Source: Spirochaetaceae bacterium (GTDB taxonomy: Bacteria > Spirochaetota > Spirochaetia > Treponematales > Breznakiellaceae). From it: a DNA stretch of 13,689 bases. Shown here piece after piece: positions 1 to 7,547 of the stretch (its first letter is position 1; every line of letters starts with the position of its first letter). The position numbers and the translations under genes are program-made. The DNA lies in assembly GCA_031265535.1 (NCBI GenBank), contig JAISCO010000295.1, forward strand, positions 1 to 13,689, in the 5' to 3' direction. The notes under the pieces are model-generated. The model worked only from the letters and a program-made list of their open reading frames with translations, made no database searches and was not told where the DNA came from.

Positions 1-426
1 GCGATGTTTACCGTGGTGATGATCGATGCCTGGGTAAACACGCCCTTTATCCTGCTCCTCGTCCTGGCGGGCATTCAATCCCTGCCCAAGTCGCCTTTCG
101 AGGCCGCCCAGGTTGACGGGGCGAGCGCGTGGTTTACCTTCAAGACGCTGACTCTTCCGATGCTAAAACCGTTTATTTACATCGCGCTGCTGTTCCGGTC
201 AATGGCGGCCTTGCAGGAATTCGGCATTATTTTTGCCCTTACCAAGGGGGGACCGGGTAATACGCTTATGAATATTTCTCTTACCAGTTATTTGACCGCG
301 TTTACCTACCAGCAGCCGGGAAGAGCGCTGCCTTACCTTTTAATGCTGTGGGTAATAGTAAACATTACAGCAAAAAGAATCGTTGAAAAACAGAGAAAGT
401 ACGCGCGGGAAGCCGCAGGCTTATAG
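1..426 (+). CDS. ABC sugar/polyol transporter permease, MalF/UgpA type (5' partial)
   Basis: C-terminal part of an inner-membrane permease subunit of a carbohydrate ABC importer; the frame is open from base 1, so the real start lies upstream. The visible 141 codons contain the cytoplasmic coupling (EAA) loop, reading EAAQVDGASAWFTFKTLTLP, which contacts the ATPases. It is followed by hydrophobic membrane segments and a segment with KGGPGN, typical of MalF/UgpA-type subunits. The last residues are basic (KRIVEKQRKYAREAAGL), as expected for a cytoplasmic tail. The next gene, a MalG-type permease, starts 30 bases later, so the two should form the membrane heterodimer. The substrate cannot be read from this fragment; the dehydrogenase and kinase downstream point to a polyol or pentulose. 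Confidence 0.93.
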   Translation, partial: AMFTVVMIDAWVNTPFILLLVLAGIQSLPKSPFEAAQVDGASAWFTFKTLTLPMLKPFIYIALLFRSMAALQEFGIIFALTKGGPGNTLMNISLTSYLTAFTYQQPGRALPYLLMLWVIVNITAKRIVEKQRKYAREAAGL

Positions 427-444
427 TAAAAAACTTAGTTTAAG

Positions 445-450
445 AAGGAG
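445..450 (+). promoter_or_regulatory. Ribosome binding site of the second permease gene
   Basis: AAGGAG lies five bases before the ATG at 456. It is a strong Shine-Dalgarno match and fixes the start of the MalG-type permease. Confidence 0.75.
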
Positions 451-455
451 TTTTT

Positions 456-1322
456 ATGAGTGCAAACAGCAAAATTGGAAGCGCGGCGGACAATAAAAAT
501 ATACAAGGCGCCTTTGCGGAGCTTGGACGCAACTTCGGCCTTACCGTTTATGCCATATTCGCTATTTTCCCCATTGTGTGGATGCTGCTCATGTCGTTTA
601 AGTCCGATGCGGAAGTTGTAACGACAATTTTCAAATTCACACCCACTTTATCAAATTATCAAGCGGTGCTTCTTCGTCCCGATTCAGATTACATCAAAGC
701 CTTTATTCAGAATTTTATCGTATCGGGCGGCGCGGTTATCTTGACAATTTTGGCGGGAGTACCGGCGGCCTACGCCCTCGCCCGCTATGATTTTAAGAAC
801 AAGGAAGGCTGGGCTTTTCAGATTCTTTCTTTCAAGTTTGCGCCGGAAATTCTCGTAATCCTCCCGCTGTTTATGATATTCCAGCGCATCGGTTTGTACG
901 ACACCTACTTCGGCCTTATCTGGGTGTATCAACTCATCACAATGCCGCTTCTTATCTGGGTTGTGCGCGGCTACTTTGAGGACATCAGCGTAGAGGTGGA
1001 ACAGGCCGCCCAGCTTGACGGCTATTCATGGTATGCGGTGTTCTTTAAAGTGCTGCTTCCCCTGGTAAAACCCGGTCTGGTCGCGTCCGGCCTCCTTGCT
1101 TTTATTTTCGCGTGGAACAGTTTTACCTTTCCGCTGATTTTAAGCGGCATGAATGTGCAAACTATCACCATAACCAGCCTTCGCTATATGGCGTCCGACG
1201 CGGTGCATTACGGACAGGTAGCGGTGGCGGCGATTATCGCTGTTCTGCCTGAAATTATTATCTGCCTATTTATCCAGAAACACCTGGTGCGCGGCTTGAG
1301 TTTCGGCGCGGTAAAAGGATGA
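456..1322 (+). CDS. ABC sugar/polyol transporter permease, MalG/UgpE type
   Basis: Second inner-membrane subunit of the importer, 288 residues, normal for the MalG/UgpE family. A first membrane segment near residues 28-47 (GLTVYAIFAIFPIVWMLLMS) is followed by the family's periplasmic stretch and several further hydrophobic segments. The EAA coupling loop appears as EQAAQLDGYSWYAVFFKVLLP at about two thirds of the length. The C terminus (QKHLVRGLSFGAVKG) has the usual MalG ending. The ATG at 456 has a strong ribosome binding site. The stop at 1320-1322 sits inside the ribosome binding region of the ATPase gene that follows. It should pair with the preceding MalF-type subunit. Confidence 0.95.
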   Translation: MSANSKIGSAADNKNIQGAFAELGRNFGLTVYAIFAIFPIVWMLLMSFKSDAEVVTTIFKFTPTLSNYQAVLLRPDSDYIKAFIQNFIVSGGAVILTILAGVPAAYALARYDFKNKEGWAFQILSFKFAPEILVILPLFMIFQRIGLYDTYFGLIWVYQLITMPLLIWVVRGYFEDISVEVEQAAQLDGYSWYAVFFKVLLPLVKPGLVASGLLAFIFAWNSFTFPLILSGMNVQTITITSLRYMASDAVHYGQVAVAAIIAVLPEIIICLFIQKHLVRGLSFGAVKG

Positions 1323-1326
1323 GTCT

Positions 1327-2466
1327 ATGGCAAGAATAGAGCTTGAAAACCTCACCAGGAGATACCGGGGAATGAGCAAGGACCGCGCCGCGGTTGATAA
1401 CTTGAGCCTCGATATAAAAGACAATGAATTTTTTGTGCTATTTGGTCCTGCCGGCGCGGGAAAGACGACTACTCTGAAACTTATTGCGGGGATAGAGTTT
1501 CCCGACAATGGGCTGGTAAAGATAGGGGGCGAAATTGTAAACCTGATTGAGCCGATGAACCGCAATGTATCTATGGTTTTTGAAAATTACGCCCTGTATC
1601 CCCATCTTTCGGTGTATGACAACATCGCCTTTCCGATGCGGAGCCCGCTGCATAAAAAAGACGAGGCCTTTATAAAGGAAGCCGTAGAACGGGTCGTCAA
1701 GATGATGAAGATAGACGGCCTATATGAACGAAGGCCAAGCCAGCTTTCCAACGGTCAGCGTCAGCGGGTCGCCATTGGCCGCTGCCTTGTGCGTGAGCCT
1801 AAGGTCTTCCTGATGGATGAACCCCTGGCCCACCTTGACGCAAAGCTGCGCAACTTTATGCGCGGCGAACTAAAAGAAATGCAAAGCGCCTTTAATACGA
1901 CCACTATTTACGTTACGCACGATTTTATGGAAGCCATGTCCCTCGCCGACCGGATAGCGGTTTTGAATAACGGGAAAATTGAACAGTTGGGAACATCACT
2001 GCAAATGTACTACACGCCGGTCAATGAATTTGTCGCCCGTCTCTTCGGCGAGCCGGAGATAAATATTTTTCCGGCGGCGCTTTCCTGTGAAAACGGCGTC
2101 GCGGTGTTAAAAGCGCTGGGACAGGAACAAGCGCTCGTCCCCGAAAAGGATGCGGGGCAAATACTGCTGGAATCAGGCGTTAAACAGCTTGACGTTGGCG
2201 TTAGGGGAGTCGATGTCGATTTCAGCTTTGCCGGGCTGGATTCGAGCTGGATAAAGGGTTCGGTTTACGCCTTTGAGCCTATCGGAAACAAAGTTATCAT
2301 GACAGCCGATGTAAACGGTGAAAAAATACGGATTTCCGCGCCGAACAGCACAAACGCGGACCTGGATCAGACCGTTTATATCAAATTCGATATGAAAAAC
2401 GCGCTCTTTTTTGACGGCGGCAGCAAGACTCTTATCGCCCGCGGCGAAATGGAAAAATACCGTTAG
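1327..2466 (+). CDS. ABC importer ATP-binding protein 1, MalK/UgpC class (GlpS-like role possible)
   Basis: Cytoplasmic ATPase of the importer, 379 residues. Walker A is GPAGAGKTT (residues 40-48), the ABC signature is LSNGQ (140-144), Walker B is VFLMDE (160-165), the D-loop is near HLD (169-171), and the switch His is H198 (THD). A C-terminal MalK-type regulatory (TOBE-like) domain follows from about residue 240. Two positions are unusual: the Q-loop has Glu86 (VFENYALYP) where Gln is normal, and the signature has Asn142 instead of Gly. The gene starts four bases after the permease stop, with an AGGATGAG ribosome site overlapping that stop. A second, different ATPase follows directly, so a heterodimer like GlpS/GlpT of the rhizobial glycerol importer is plausible; that comparison is inference. 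Confidence 0.93.
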   Translation: MARIELENLTRRYRGMSKDRAAVDNLSLDIKDNEFFVLFGPAGAGKTTTLKLIAGIEFPDNGLVKIGGEIVNLIEPMNRNVSMVFENYALYPHLSVYDNIAFPMRSPLHKKDEAFIKEAVERVVKMMKIDGLYERRPSQLSNGQRQRVAIGRCLVREPKVFLMDEPLAHLDAKLRNFMRGELKEMQSAFNTTTIYVTHDFMEAMSLADRIAVLNNGKIEQLGTSLQMYYTPVNEFVARLFGEPEINIFPAALSCENGVAVLKALGQEQALVPEKDAGQILLESGVKQLDVGVRGVDVDFSFAGLDSSWIKGSVYAFEPIGNKVIMTADVNGEKIRISAPNSTNADLDQTVYIKFDMKNALFFDGGSKTLIARGEMEKYR

Positions 2467-2473
2467 GTAAACT

Positions 2474-2478
2474 GGAGG
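2474..2478 (+). promoter_or_regulatory. Ribosome binding site that decides a TTG start
   Basis: GGAGG is followed by six bases and then TTG at 2485. This spacing supports the non-ATG start of the second ATPase gene. Confidence 0.7.
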
Positions 2479-2484
2479 AATACA

Positions 2485-3606
2485 TTGTCACAGTTGACTT
2501 TGAAAAACATTTACAAACGTTACGACAATGCCGGGAAAAAACTTTTTGGCAAAAAGCACGTTGAAAACGATTTTGCCGTCAAAGACCTTTCTTTTGAATG
2601 CCCAAACAATTCCTTTATAGGCATACTCGGACCTTCCGGCTGCGGGAAATCCACCACCCTCCGCATGATTGCCGGGCTTGAAAAAATAACCGGCGGCGAT
2701 ATTTTTATTGATGATGTCCGCGTCAACGATCTTTTGCCCAAGGACCGTAACATAGGCATGGCTTTTGAGGACTACGCGCTGTATCCGCCGCTTTCGGTGT
2801 ACGACAACATCGCCTTTAACCTGAAAGCAAAAAAAACACCGCCTGAAAAAATAGCGGCCGCCATAGGACGGATAGCCCCTCTGTTAAAAGTTGACGAGCT
2901 TTTTGCCATGAAACCCAGCGCCCTGTCCGGCGGACAAAAACAGCGGGTCAATATCGCCAGAGCTATTGTCCGTCAGCCCGGCATCCTGCTGCTGGACGAA
3001 CCTTTAAGCCACCTTGACGGAAAGATGCGCCAGACCCTGAGGCAGGAAATCAAGCGGATGCACCATGAAATTCAGTGCACCACAATCATCGTTACCCATG
3101 ATCAAATTGAAGCCATGTCCCTGGCCGACGTGATAATCATTATGAAAGACGGTGAATTGCAGCAGATGGGAACGCCGCTGGAAGTGTACGACAACCCAGT
3201 CAATGAATTTGTGGCCGGATTCATAGGCGAGCCGCCGATGAATCTGTTGCAAAGTCTTATCGTCAAGCGGGACGGAGGCTTTTTCTTCAGCTTTGAAGAG
3301 AGCGATTTGCTGATAAAAGTCCCCGGCCATTCACAGGACCTTGTCGCGGACGGCGAAAATGTTACGCTGGGCATCAGACCTGTGGACGTGCTCATTACGG
3401 ATTCCGATACCAGCACGCCTGTTCCGGTCTCGGTCTATGAAAATTTCGGCGATGAACGGAGAATATCCATGAAAGTCGGCCAAAAGCATCTGAATATCAC
3501 CACAACGGAAAATGTGTTCTATAAGCATGGCGACATTATCCATTTAGATTTCAATTCGGAAAAGACTCACCTGTTTAACCACGAAACCGGAAGAGTAATC
3601 AGATAA
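2485..3606 (+). CDS. ABC importer ATP-binding protein 2, MalK/UgpC class
   Basis: Second ATPase of the importer, 373 residues. Walker A is GPSGCGKST (49-57), the signature is a canonical LSGGQ (147-151), Walker B is ILLLDE (167-172) and the switch His is H205 (THD). The Q-loop again carries Glu (E95, AFEDYALYP) in place of Gln. A basic insertion at about residues 14-29 (GKKLFGKKHVE) lengthens the first strands compared with MalK. A C-terminal TOBE-like domain follows. The start is a TTG at 2485: a GGAGG site at 2474-2478 lies six bases upstream, and no better ATG precedes the conserved beginning. It is clearly a different protein from ATPase 1, so this importer has two non-identical nucleotide-binding subunits. 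Confidence 0.93.
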   Translation: MSQLTLKNIYKRYDNAGKKLFGKKHVENDFAVKDLSFECPNNSFIGILGPSGCGKSTTLRMIAGLEKITGGDIFIDDVRVNDLLPKDRNIGMAFEDYALYPPLSVYDNIAFNLKAKKTPPEKIAAAIGRIAPLLKVDELFAMKPSALSGGQKQRVNIARAIVRQPGILLLDEPLSHLDGKMRQTLRQEIKRMHHEIQCTTIIVTHDQIEAMSLADVIIIMKDGELQQMGTPLEVYDNPVNEFVAGFIGEPPMNLLQSLIVKRDGGFFFSFEESDLLIKVPGHSQDLVADGENVTLGIRPVDVLITDSDTSTPVPVSVYENFGDERRISMKVGQKHLNITTTENVFYKHGDIIHLDFNSEKTHLFNHETGRVIR

Positions 3607-3690
3607 GGGGCGGTCTGCCCCGCCGTCCAAAACAACGCGGCTTTTCGGTAATGGGGTAATTCCGTATATTTTAATGATGAGGTATTTTTT
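3607..3690 (+). other. Spacer between transporter and catabolic genes, with a short GC hairpin
   Basis: This is the widest gap in the operon. It opens with a GC-rich potential hairpin (GGCGG 3609-3613 with CCGCC 3620-3624) not followed by a T run, so it looks more like an mRNA processing or attenuation element than a full terminator. GAGG at 3679-3682 is the ribosome site for the dehydrogenase. I see no convincing promoter. Confidence 0.4.
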
Positions 3691-4767
3691 ATGAGTAATT
3701 ATCCAAAAACAATGAAGGCGCTGGTCGCCTACAGCAAAACCGATTATCGTTTCGAGCCTGCCTACCCCGCGCCCGAGTGCGGAGATGACGACATCATCAT
3801 CAAGACCGAAGCCTGCGGCATCTGTGCCGGAGACCTCAAGTGCCGGCACGGCGCGGCGATGTTTTGGGGCGATGATGTACAACCGTCATGGGTAAAACCC
3901 CCTTTTATTCCGGGGCACGAGTTTTTAGGTTATATCGTCGAGATGGGAAAAAATGTTAAAGGGTATAGCATAGGGGACCGGATTACAGCCGATCAGATCG
4001 TACCCTGCGGAGAATGCCGGTTCTGCAAGAGCGGCAAGTACTGGATGTGCCAGCCCCACAATATTTTCGGCTTCCAGACTGAAAACAACGGCGGCATGGC
4101 AGAGTATGTGCGCTATCCAAAGACAGCGGTGATTCACAAAGTTCCCAAGGATATGCCGCTGGAAAAAGCGTTGTTAATCGAGCCTTACGGCTGCTCAAAA
4201 CATGCTGTAGACCGCGGGAATATCCAGTGCGATGACATTGTGGTCATCTCCGGCGCGGGCACCCTGGGGCTGGGCATGATAACTTACGCCGCCCTAAAGC
4301 ACCCCAAGGCGCTGGTCGTCCTTGATATGGTGGACTTCCGTCTTGAAAAAGCAAAAGAATTCGGGGCGACACATATATTTAACCCCGGCAAATGCGATAT
4401 TGCCTCTGAAATTATACAACTGACGGACGGGTACGGCTGCGACGTATATATAGAGGCTACCGGTCATCCGTCAAGCGTCGTTCAGGGGCTGGGAATTATC
4501 CGCAAACTGGGGACATTCGTTGAATTCAGCGTTTTCGCCGAACCCGCCTCGGTTGACTGGTCAATCATCGGCGACCGCAAGGAACTGGATATTTTCGGCG
4601 CTCATTTAAGCCCATATTGTTTTCCCTATGTAATAGACGGCATAGCTTCCGGTATTCTTAAAACTGACGGCGTTGTCAAGACAATTTTTACGATGGAAGA
4701 GTGGGAAAAGGGCTTTGAATATGCTGCCGGCAAGCACGGCGACCTCAAGGTTGCTCTAATACCATGA
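3691..4767 (+). CDS. Zinc-dependent polyol dehydrogenase (medium-chain dehydrogenase/reductase)
   Basis: Cytoplasmic NAD(P)-dependent oxidoreductase, 358 residues, of the sorbitol/threonine/erythritol dehydrogenase type. Catalytic zinc ligands are likely C45 (GICAGD), H76 and E77 (GHEF), with E164 (EPYG) as the further conserved position. The structural zinc site is complete: C106, C109, C112, C120. The Rossmann motif is GAGTLG (188-193) with D212 at the end of the second strand, which favours NAD over NADP. The opening MSNYPKTMKALV resembles erythritol/L-threitol dehydrogenases (from memory, not searched). Its stop overlaps the kinase start (ATGA at 4764-4767), so translation is coupled. Next to an L-xylulose-type kinase, the most economical role is oxidation of xylitol or L-arabitol to L-xylulose; a tetritol substrate is an alternative. 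Confidence 0.9.
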   Translation: MSNYPKTMKALVAYSKTDYRFEPAYPAPECGDDDIIIKTEACGICAGDLKCRHGAAMFWGDDVQPSWVKPPFIPGHEFLGYIVEMGKNVKGYSIGDRITADQIVPCGECRFCKSGKYWMCQPHNIFGFQTENNGGMAEYVRYPKTAVIHKVPKDMPLEKALLIEPYGCSKHAVDRGNIQCDDIVVISGAGTLGLGMITYAALKHPKALVVLDMVDFRLEKAKEFGATHIFNPGKCDIASEIIQLTDGYGCDVYIEATGHPSSVVQGLGIIRKLGTFVEFSVFAEPASVDWSIIGDRKELDIFGAHLSPYCFPYVIDGIASGILKTDGVVKTIFTMEEWEKGFEYAAGKHGDLKVALIP

Positions 4768-6278
4768 GCGATAAATACTTACTGGGCATTGATAACGGCG
4801 GAACATTGATCAAAGCGGCGCTGTTTACGCTTGAGGGCAAAGAAGCGGGCATCGCGTCACGTACAACCGAAATTATTACGCCGTATTCCGGCTGGACCGA
4901 GCGTGATATGGAACTCCTTTTTGAGCAAAACTGCGCCTGCATACGTCAGGTAATGGCCGATGCCGGTATTAAGCCTGAGGCGATTGCCGGAGCGGCGGTT
5001 TGCGGCCACGGCAAGGGTCTCTACCCCTGGGGCAGGGACGGGAAGCCCGCGTATCACGGCATTATCTCGACCGATAACCGCGCGTGGAAGTATCCCGAAA
5101 AATGGAAAAACAATGGAACCCACGCTAGTCTGTACGACCGGCTCTGTCAGCAGTTTATGGCCTGTCAGCAGGCATCCCTTTTGGCATGGTTCAAAGACAA
5201 TGAGCGCCGCGTGTACGATAATATTCAATGGGCTTTTTCGGTTACCGATTATATACGCTTCCGTTTAACCGGCGAGGCTTTCAGCGAGGCGACAAACATC
5301 TCCGGTTCCGGTTTGATGAATGTGCGGGACGCCCGTATTGACGCCGATTTACTGGAAGCGCTGGGTATCGGCGAGGTATTCGATAAAATACCGCCGGTCC
5401 GCTATTCAAGCGAATATTGCGGAACCATAACAAAAGAAGCGGCGGAAAAAACCGGATTGAAGGAGGGGACTCCGGTAGCCGGGGGCATGTTTGACATTGA
5501 TTCGTGCGCTATCGCGATGTCGGTAACCAGACCGGAAGATTTCTGTACGATAACCGGCACCTGGACGATAAACGAGTTTATCGCAAAAACGCCGGTAACC
5601 GGAACCGCAATCGCCATGAATTCACTCTACGCGATTCCCGGTTTTTTTCTTATTGAGGAATCAAGCTCGACCGGCGCGGGCAACCTTGAATGGCTTATCA
5701 ACAACTGTTTCCAGAACGAAACGCCGCCGGGCGGAAAGAAACTCTATGCCCATCTGGACGACATGGCCGCCTCCGTCCCCGCCGGTGATTGTGATGTATA
5801 TTTTCTGCCGTTTTTACAGGGATCAAACTGCCATCCGCTGGCAAAGGCAAGTTTTATCGGGCTGACCAGCTTTCATACCAGGGCGCATCTTCTGCGCTCG
5901 GTGTATGAAGGCGTGGTGTTTTCGGCAAAGACGCATATAGACAAACTGTTGTCGGTACGGGAAAACCCTCAGGCGGTACGCATGGCGGGAGGCGCGGCTA
6001 ATTCGCGCTTTTGGGTACAAATGTTCGCCGATATTCTTGAACTTCCCATTGAAACCGTTACCGGCGTAAAAGAATTGGGGGCGCTGGGCTGCGCCATGGC
6101 CGCCGCTGTCGCCGCCGGTATTTACAGGGACTACAACGAGGCCGCGCAAGCTATGGTACGCATCTCGCCGCCGGTATATCCCAACCCCAAGGCATCGTCA
6201 GTGTACCGGTCCAAGTATGAAAAATATACCGCCGTCTGTAACGCGCTTGATACGGTATGGAACCGTTTTGAGGTATAG
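4764..6278 (+). CDS. lyxK: FGGY-family carbohydrate kinase, L-xylulose kinase-like
   Basis: ATP-dependent sugar kinase, 504 residues, full length for the FGGY family. The N-terminal phosphate loop reads LGIDNGGTLIKAALF. The segment GWTERDMELLF, the GHGKGLYPW stretch and CGHGKG-type contacts follow the same order as in E. coli LyxK. AGGMFDIDSCAIAM holds the central catalytic region. GTWTINEF, NLEWLINN and the C-terminal adenosine signature GGAANSRFWVQMFAD are also in family order. It should phosphorylate L-xylulose at C5. It starts inside the dehydrogenase stop without a good ribosome site of its own, and the epimerase gene begins one base after its stop. Other ketoses (L-ribulose, D-xylulose) cannot be excluded; LyxK was chosen because of the overall resemblance and the UlaE/SgbU-type neighbour. 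Confidence 0.88.
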   Translation: MSDKYLLGIDNGGTLIKAALFTLEGKEAGIASRTTEIITPYSGWTERDMELLFEQNCACIRQVMADAGIKPEAIAGAAVCGHGKGLYPWGRDGKPAYHGIISTDNRAWKYPEKWKNNGTHASLYDRLCQQFMACQQASLLAWFKDNERRVYDNIQWAFSVTDYIRFRLTGEAFSEATNISGSGLMNVRDARIDADLLEALGIGEVFDKIPPVRYSSEYCGTITKEAAEKTGLKEGTPVAGGMFDIDSCAIAMSVTRPEDFCTITGTWTINEFIAKTPVTGTAIAMNSLYAIPGFFLIEESSSTGAGNLEWLINNCFQNETPPGGKKLYAHLDDMAASVPAGDCDVYFLPFLQGSNCHPLAKASFIGLTSFHTRAHLLRSVYEGVVFSAKTHIDKLLSVRENPQAVRMAGGAANSRFWVQMFADILELPIETVTGVKELGALGCAMAAAVAAGIYRDYNEAAQAMVRISPPVYPNPKASSVYRSKYEKYTAVCNALDTVWNRFEV

Positions 6279-6279
6279 C

Positions 6280-7140
6280 ATGGCACACTCTTATCAACTG
6301 GGCCTTTACGAAAAGGCGATGCCGGGAACCTTAACGTTCAAAGAAAAGCTGGAGGCGGTAAAATCGGCGGGGTTTGACTTTATGGAATTATCGGTTGACG
6401 AGACCGATGAAAAACTTGCCCGCCTCGACTGGAACGACAGCGAAATACATGATCTGCGCCGCCTTATCGAGGGGACCGGAGTACCGGTTTCCTCGATATG
6501 CCTGAGCGCGCACCGGCGTTTCCCTCTCGGCGACCCGGATACGGCAACACGAAACCGGAGCCTCGCGATAATGGAAAAGGCGATACTGCTTGCCGTCCGG
6601 CTTGGCGTCCGGATAATACAAATCGCCGGATACGATGTATATTACAAAGAAAGCACAGATGATACAAAAAAGTTTTTTGCGGACAGCCTTGCCCGCTCGG
6701 TGGAACTTGCCGCCGCATCCTCGGTACTGCTTGCCTTTGAGACCATGGAAACGCCCTTCATAAACACGGTAGAAAAAGCGACGCGCTGGGTCAACGAGAT
6801 TTCTTCACCCTATTTGGCCGTATACCCGGATTTGGGTAACATTACCAATGCGGCGGACGGCGATTCTGACCGGGTCAGCGCCGATATTCAAAGCGGACGG
6901 GGGCATATCGCCGCTATGCACCTGAAAGAGAGCAAGCCGGGCATCTTTCGCGAAGTGCCCTATGGTGAAGGCCATGTTGATTTTGCGCGCGGTGTAAAAA
7001 CCGCGTGGACGCTTGGAGTACGCATGTTCACCGGCGAATTCTGGTATACCGCCGAAACCGGCGATTCGTGGCGGGAACTTCTTGCCGCAAACGCGAAATT
7101 CCTGCGGGGCTTTTGTCTTCATTCGCAAAGTCTGGTTTAA
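6280..7140 (+). CDS. ulaE: L-xylulose-5-phosphate / L-ribulose-5-phosphate 3-epimerase, UlaE/SgbU type
   Basis: TIM-barrel epimerase of 286 residues that interconverts L-xylulose 5-phosphate and L-ribulose 5-phosphate. It closely follows E. coli SgbU/UlaE: QLGLYEKAMPG, GFDFMELSVDETDEKLARLDW, CLSAHRRFPLG, IIQIAGYDVYY. The expected metal and catalytic set is present: E154 (AFETME), D184 (YPDLGN), H214 (MHLKES) and E253 (FTGEFWYT). The ATG at 6280 is chosen because GAGG lies six bases upstream and the conserved start begins there; an upstream in-frame ATG at 6217 lies inside the kinase gene. The last codons (SQSLV, stop 7138-7140) run into a spacer repeat that has a second copy near 7361-7384, so the extreme C terminus is probably repeat-derived. 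Confidence 0.93.
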   Translation: MAHSYQLGLYEKAMPGTLTFKEKLEAVKSAGFDFMELSVDETDEKLARLDWNDSEIHDLRRLIEGTGVPVSSICLSAHRRFPLGDPDTATRNRSLAIMEKAILLAVRLGVRIIQIAGYDVYYKESTDDTKKFFADSLARSVELAAASSVLLAFETMETPFINTVEKATRWVNEISSPYLAVYPDLGNITNAADGDSDRVSADIQSGRGHIAAMHLKESKPGIFREVPYGEGHVDFARGVKTAWTLGVRMFTGEFWYTAETGDSWRELLAANAKFLRGFCLHSQSLV

Positions 7141-7220
7141 TACCCCGCAAATTCCTTGTTTGCGCCTCTGCGGCGGCTCAAATAAGGCAACGCCTACAAA
7201 GATTTGGTATTAAACCAGAC
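7130..7220 (+). repeat. 15-bp perfect inverted repeat spanning the operon's last stop codon
   Basis: GTCTGGTTTAATACC at 7130-7144 is exactly complementary to GGTATTAAACCAGAC at 7206-7220. The 61-base interior holds a smaller stem, CGCAAA with TTTGCG. The left arm includes the TAA stop of the epimerase gene. The structure could protect the operon mRNA 3' end or terminate it; there is no clean T run after it. It also has the layout of a miniature element with terminal inverted repeats. Confidence 0.7.
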
Positions 7221-7263
7221 GGTATTATAAATTTCATTACCCGATAGAGCCTTCCTTAGCATA

Positions 7264-7305
7264 GAGTTTTGCTCCGCAAAACTCCCAAGCTCAACGAAGT
7301 TGAGC
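7264..7305. repeat. Two adjacent short perfect hairpins
   Basis: GAGTTTTGC (7264-7272) pairs with GCAAAACTC (7276-7284) around a 3-base loop, and GCTCAAC (7289-7295) pairs with GTTGAGC (7299-7305) around GAA. They sit between the two copies of the 3'-end repeat and resemble REP-type units. Confidence 0.6.
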
Positions 7306-7350
7306 CCAACGCTGAAGATACCGCACCGAACCGCAGGTTCGCGCTTGCCC

Positions 7351-7427
7351 TGCGGCGGCTCATTCGCAGTGTGGTTTAATACCCCGCCGCAAACTCGTTT
7401 GCGCGCTTGCGGCAGGGAGGCTCATCA
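7351..7427 (+). repeat. Second copy of the operon 3'-end repeat, with competing hairpins
   Basis: This segment repeats the one around the epimerase stop: an ATTCGCA block, then TGGTTTAATACCCCGC, then a CGCAAA/TTTGCG hairpin and a GCGG block ending in GGCTCA. The 12-mer TGCGGCGGCTCA occurs at both 7170-7181 and 7351-7362. Two mutually exclusive stems are possible here: CGCAAAC/GTTTGCG (7388-7394 with 7397-7403) and GCCGCAA/TTGCGGC (7386-7392 with 7407-7413). Confidence 0.65.
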
Positions 7428-7470
7428 TAGCCCTCAAAATTTTTACCGCATTGGATAAATGCGCTTCCCA

Positions 7471-7547
7471 CTTCACTCTTCCTTACTTTTTACTTCCTTT
7501 TCTCTGTAATTATTCATTGCTAATTGCTAATTGTTCCTTTTTCCTTT
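7471..7547 (-). repeat. Purine/pyrimidine heptamer-type spacer repeat, left flank of the nitroreductase gene
   Basis: A pyrimidine-rich stretch on the + strand (TTACTTTTTACTTCC) leads to AT-rich direct repeats (TTGCTAATTGCTAATTG) and CCTTTTTCCTTTACTT. Read on the - strand it matches the right-flank copy at 8188-8262, including the exact 14-mer CAATTAGCAATGAA (complement of 7513-7526, and 8235-8248). The copies are therefore inverted around the gene. The stop codon of the nitroreductase gene falls at the edge of this repeat. Confidence 0.6.

Noticed and set aside
3607..3640. A rho-independent terminator between the second ATPase and the dehydrogenase
   Set aside because: The GC hairpin is short and not followed by a T run, and gene functions on both sides fit one operon.
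7005..7247. Short + strand frames running from the epimerase gene into the spacer
   Set aside because: They begin inside the epimerase gene in other frames and lack ribosome sites.
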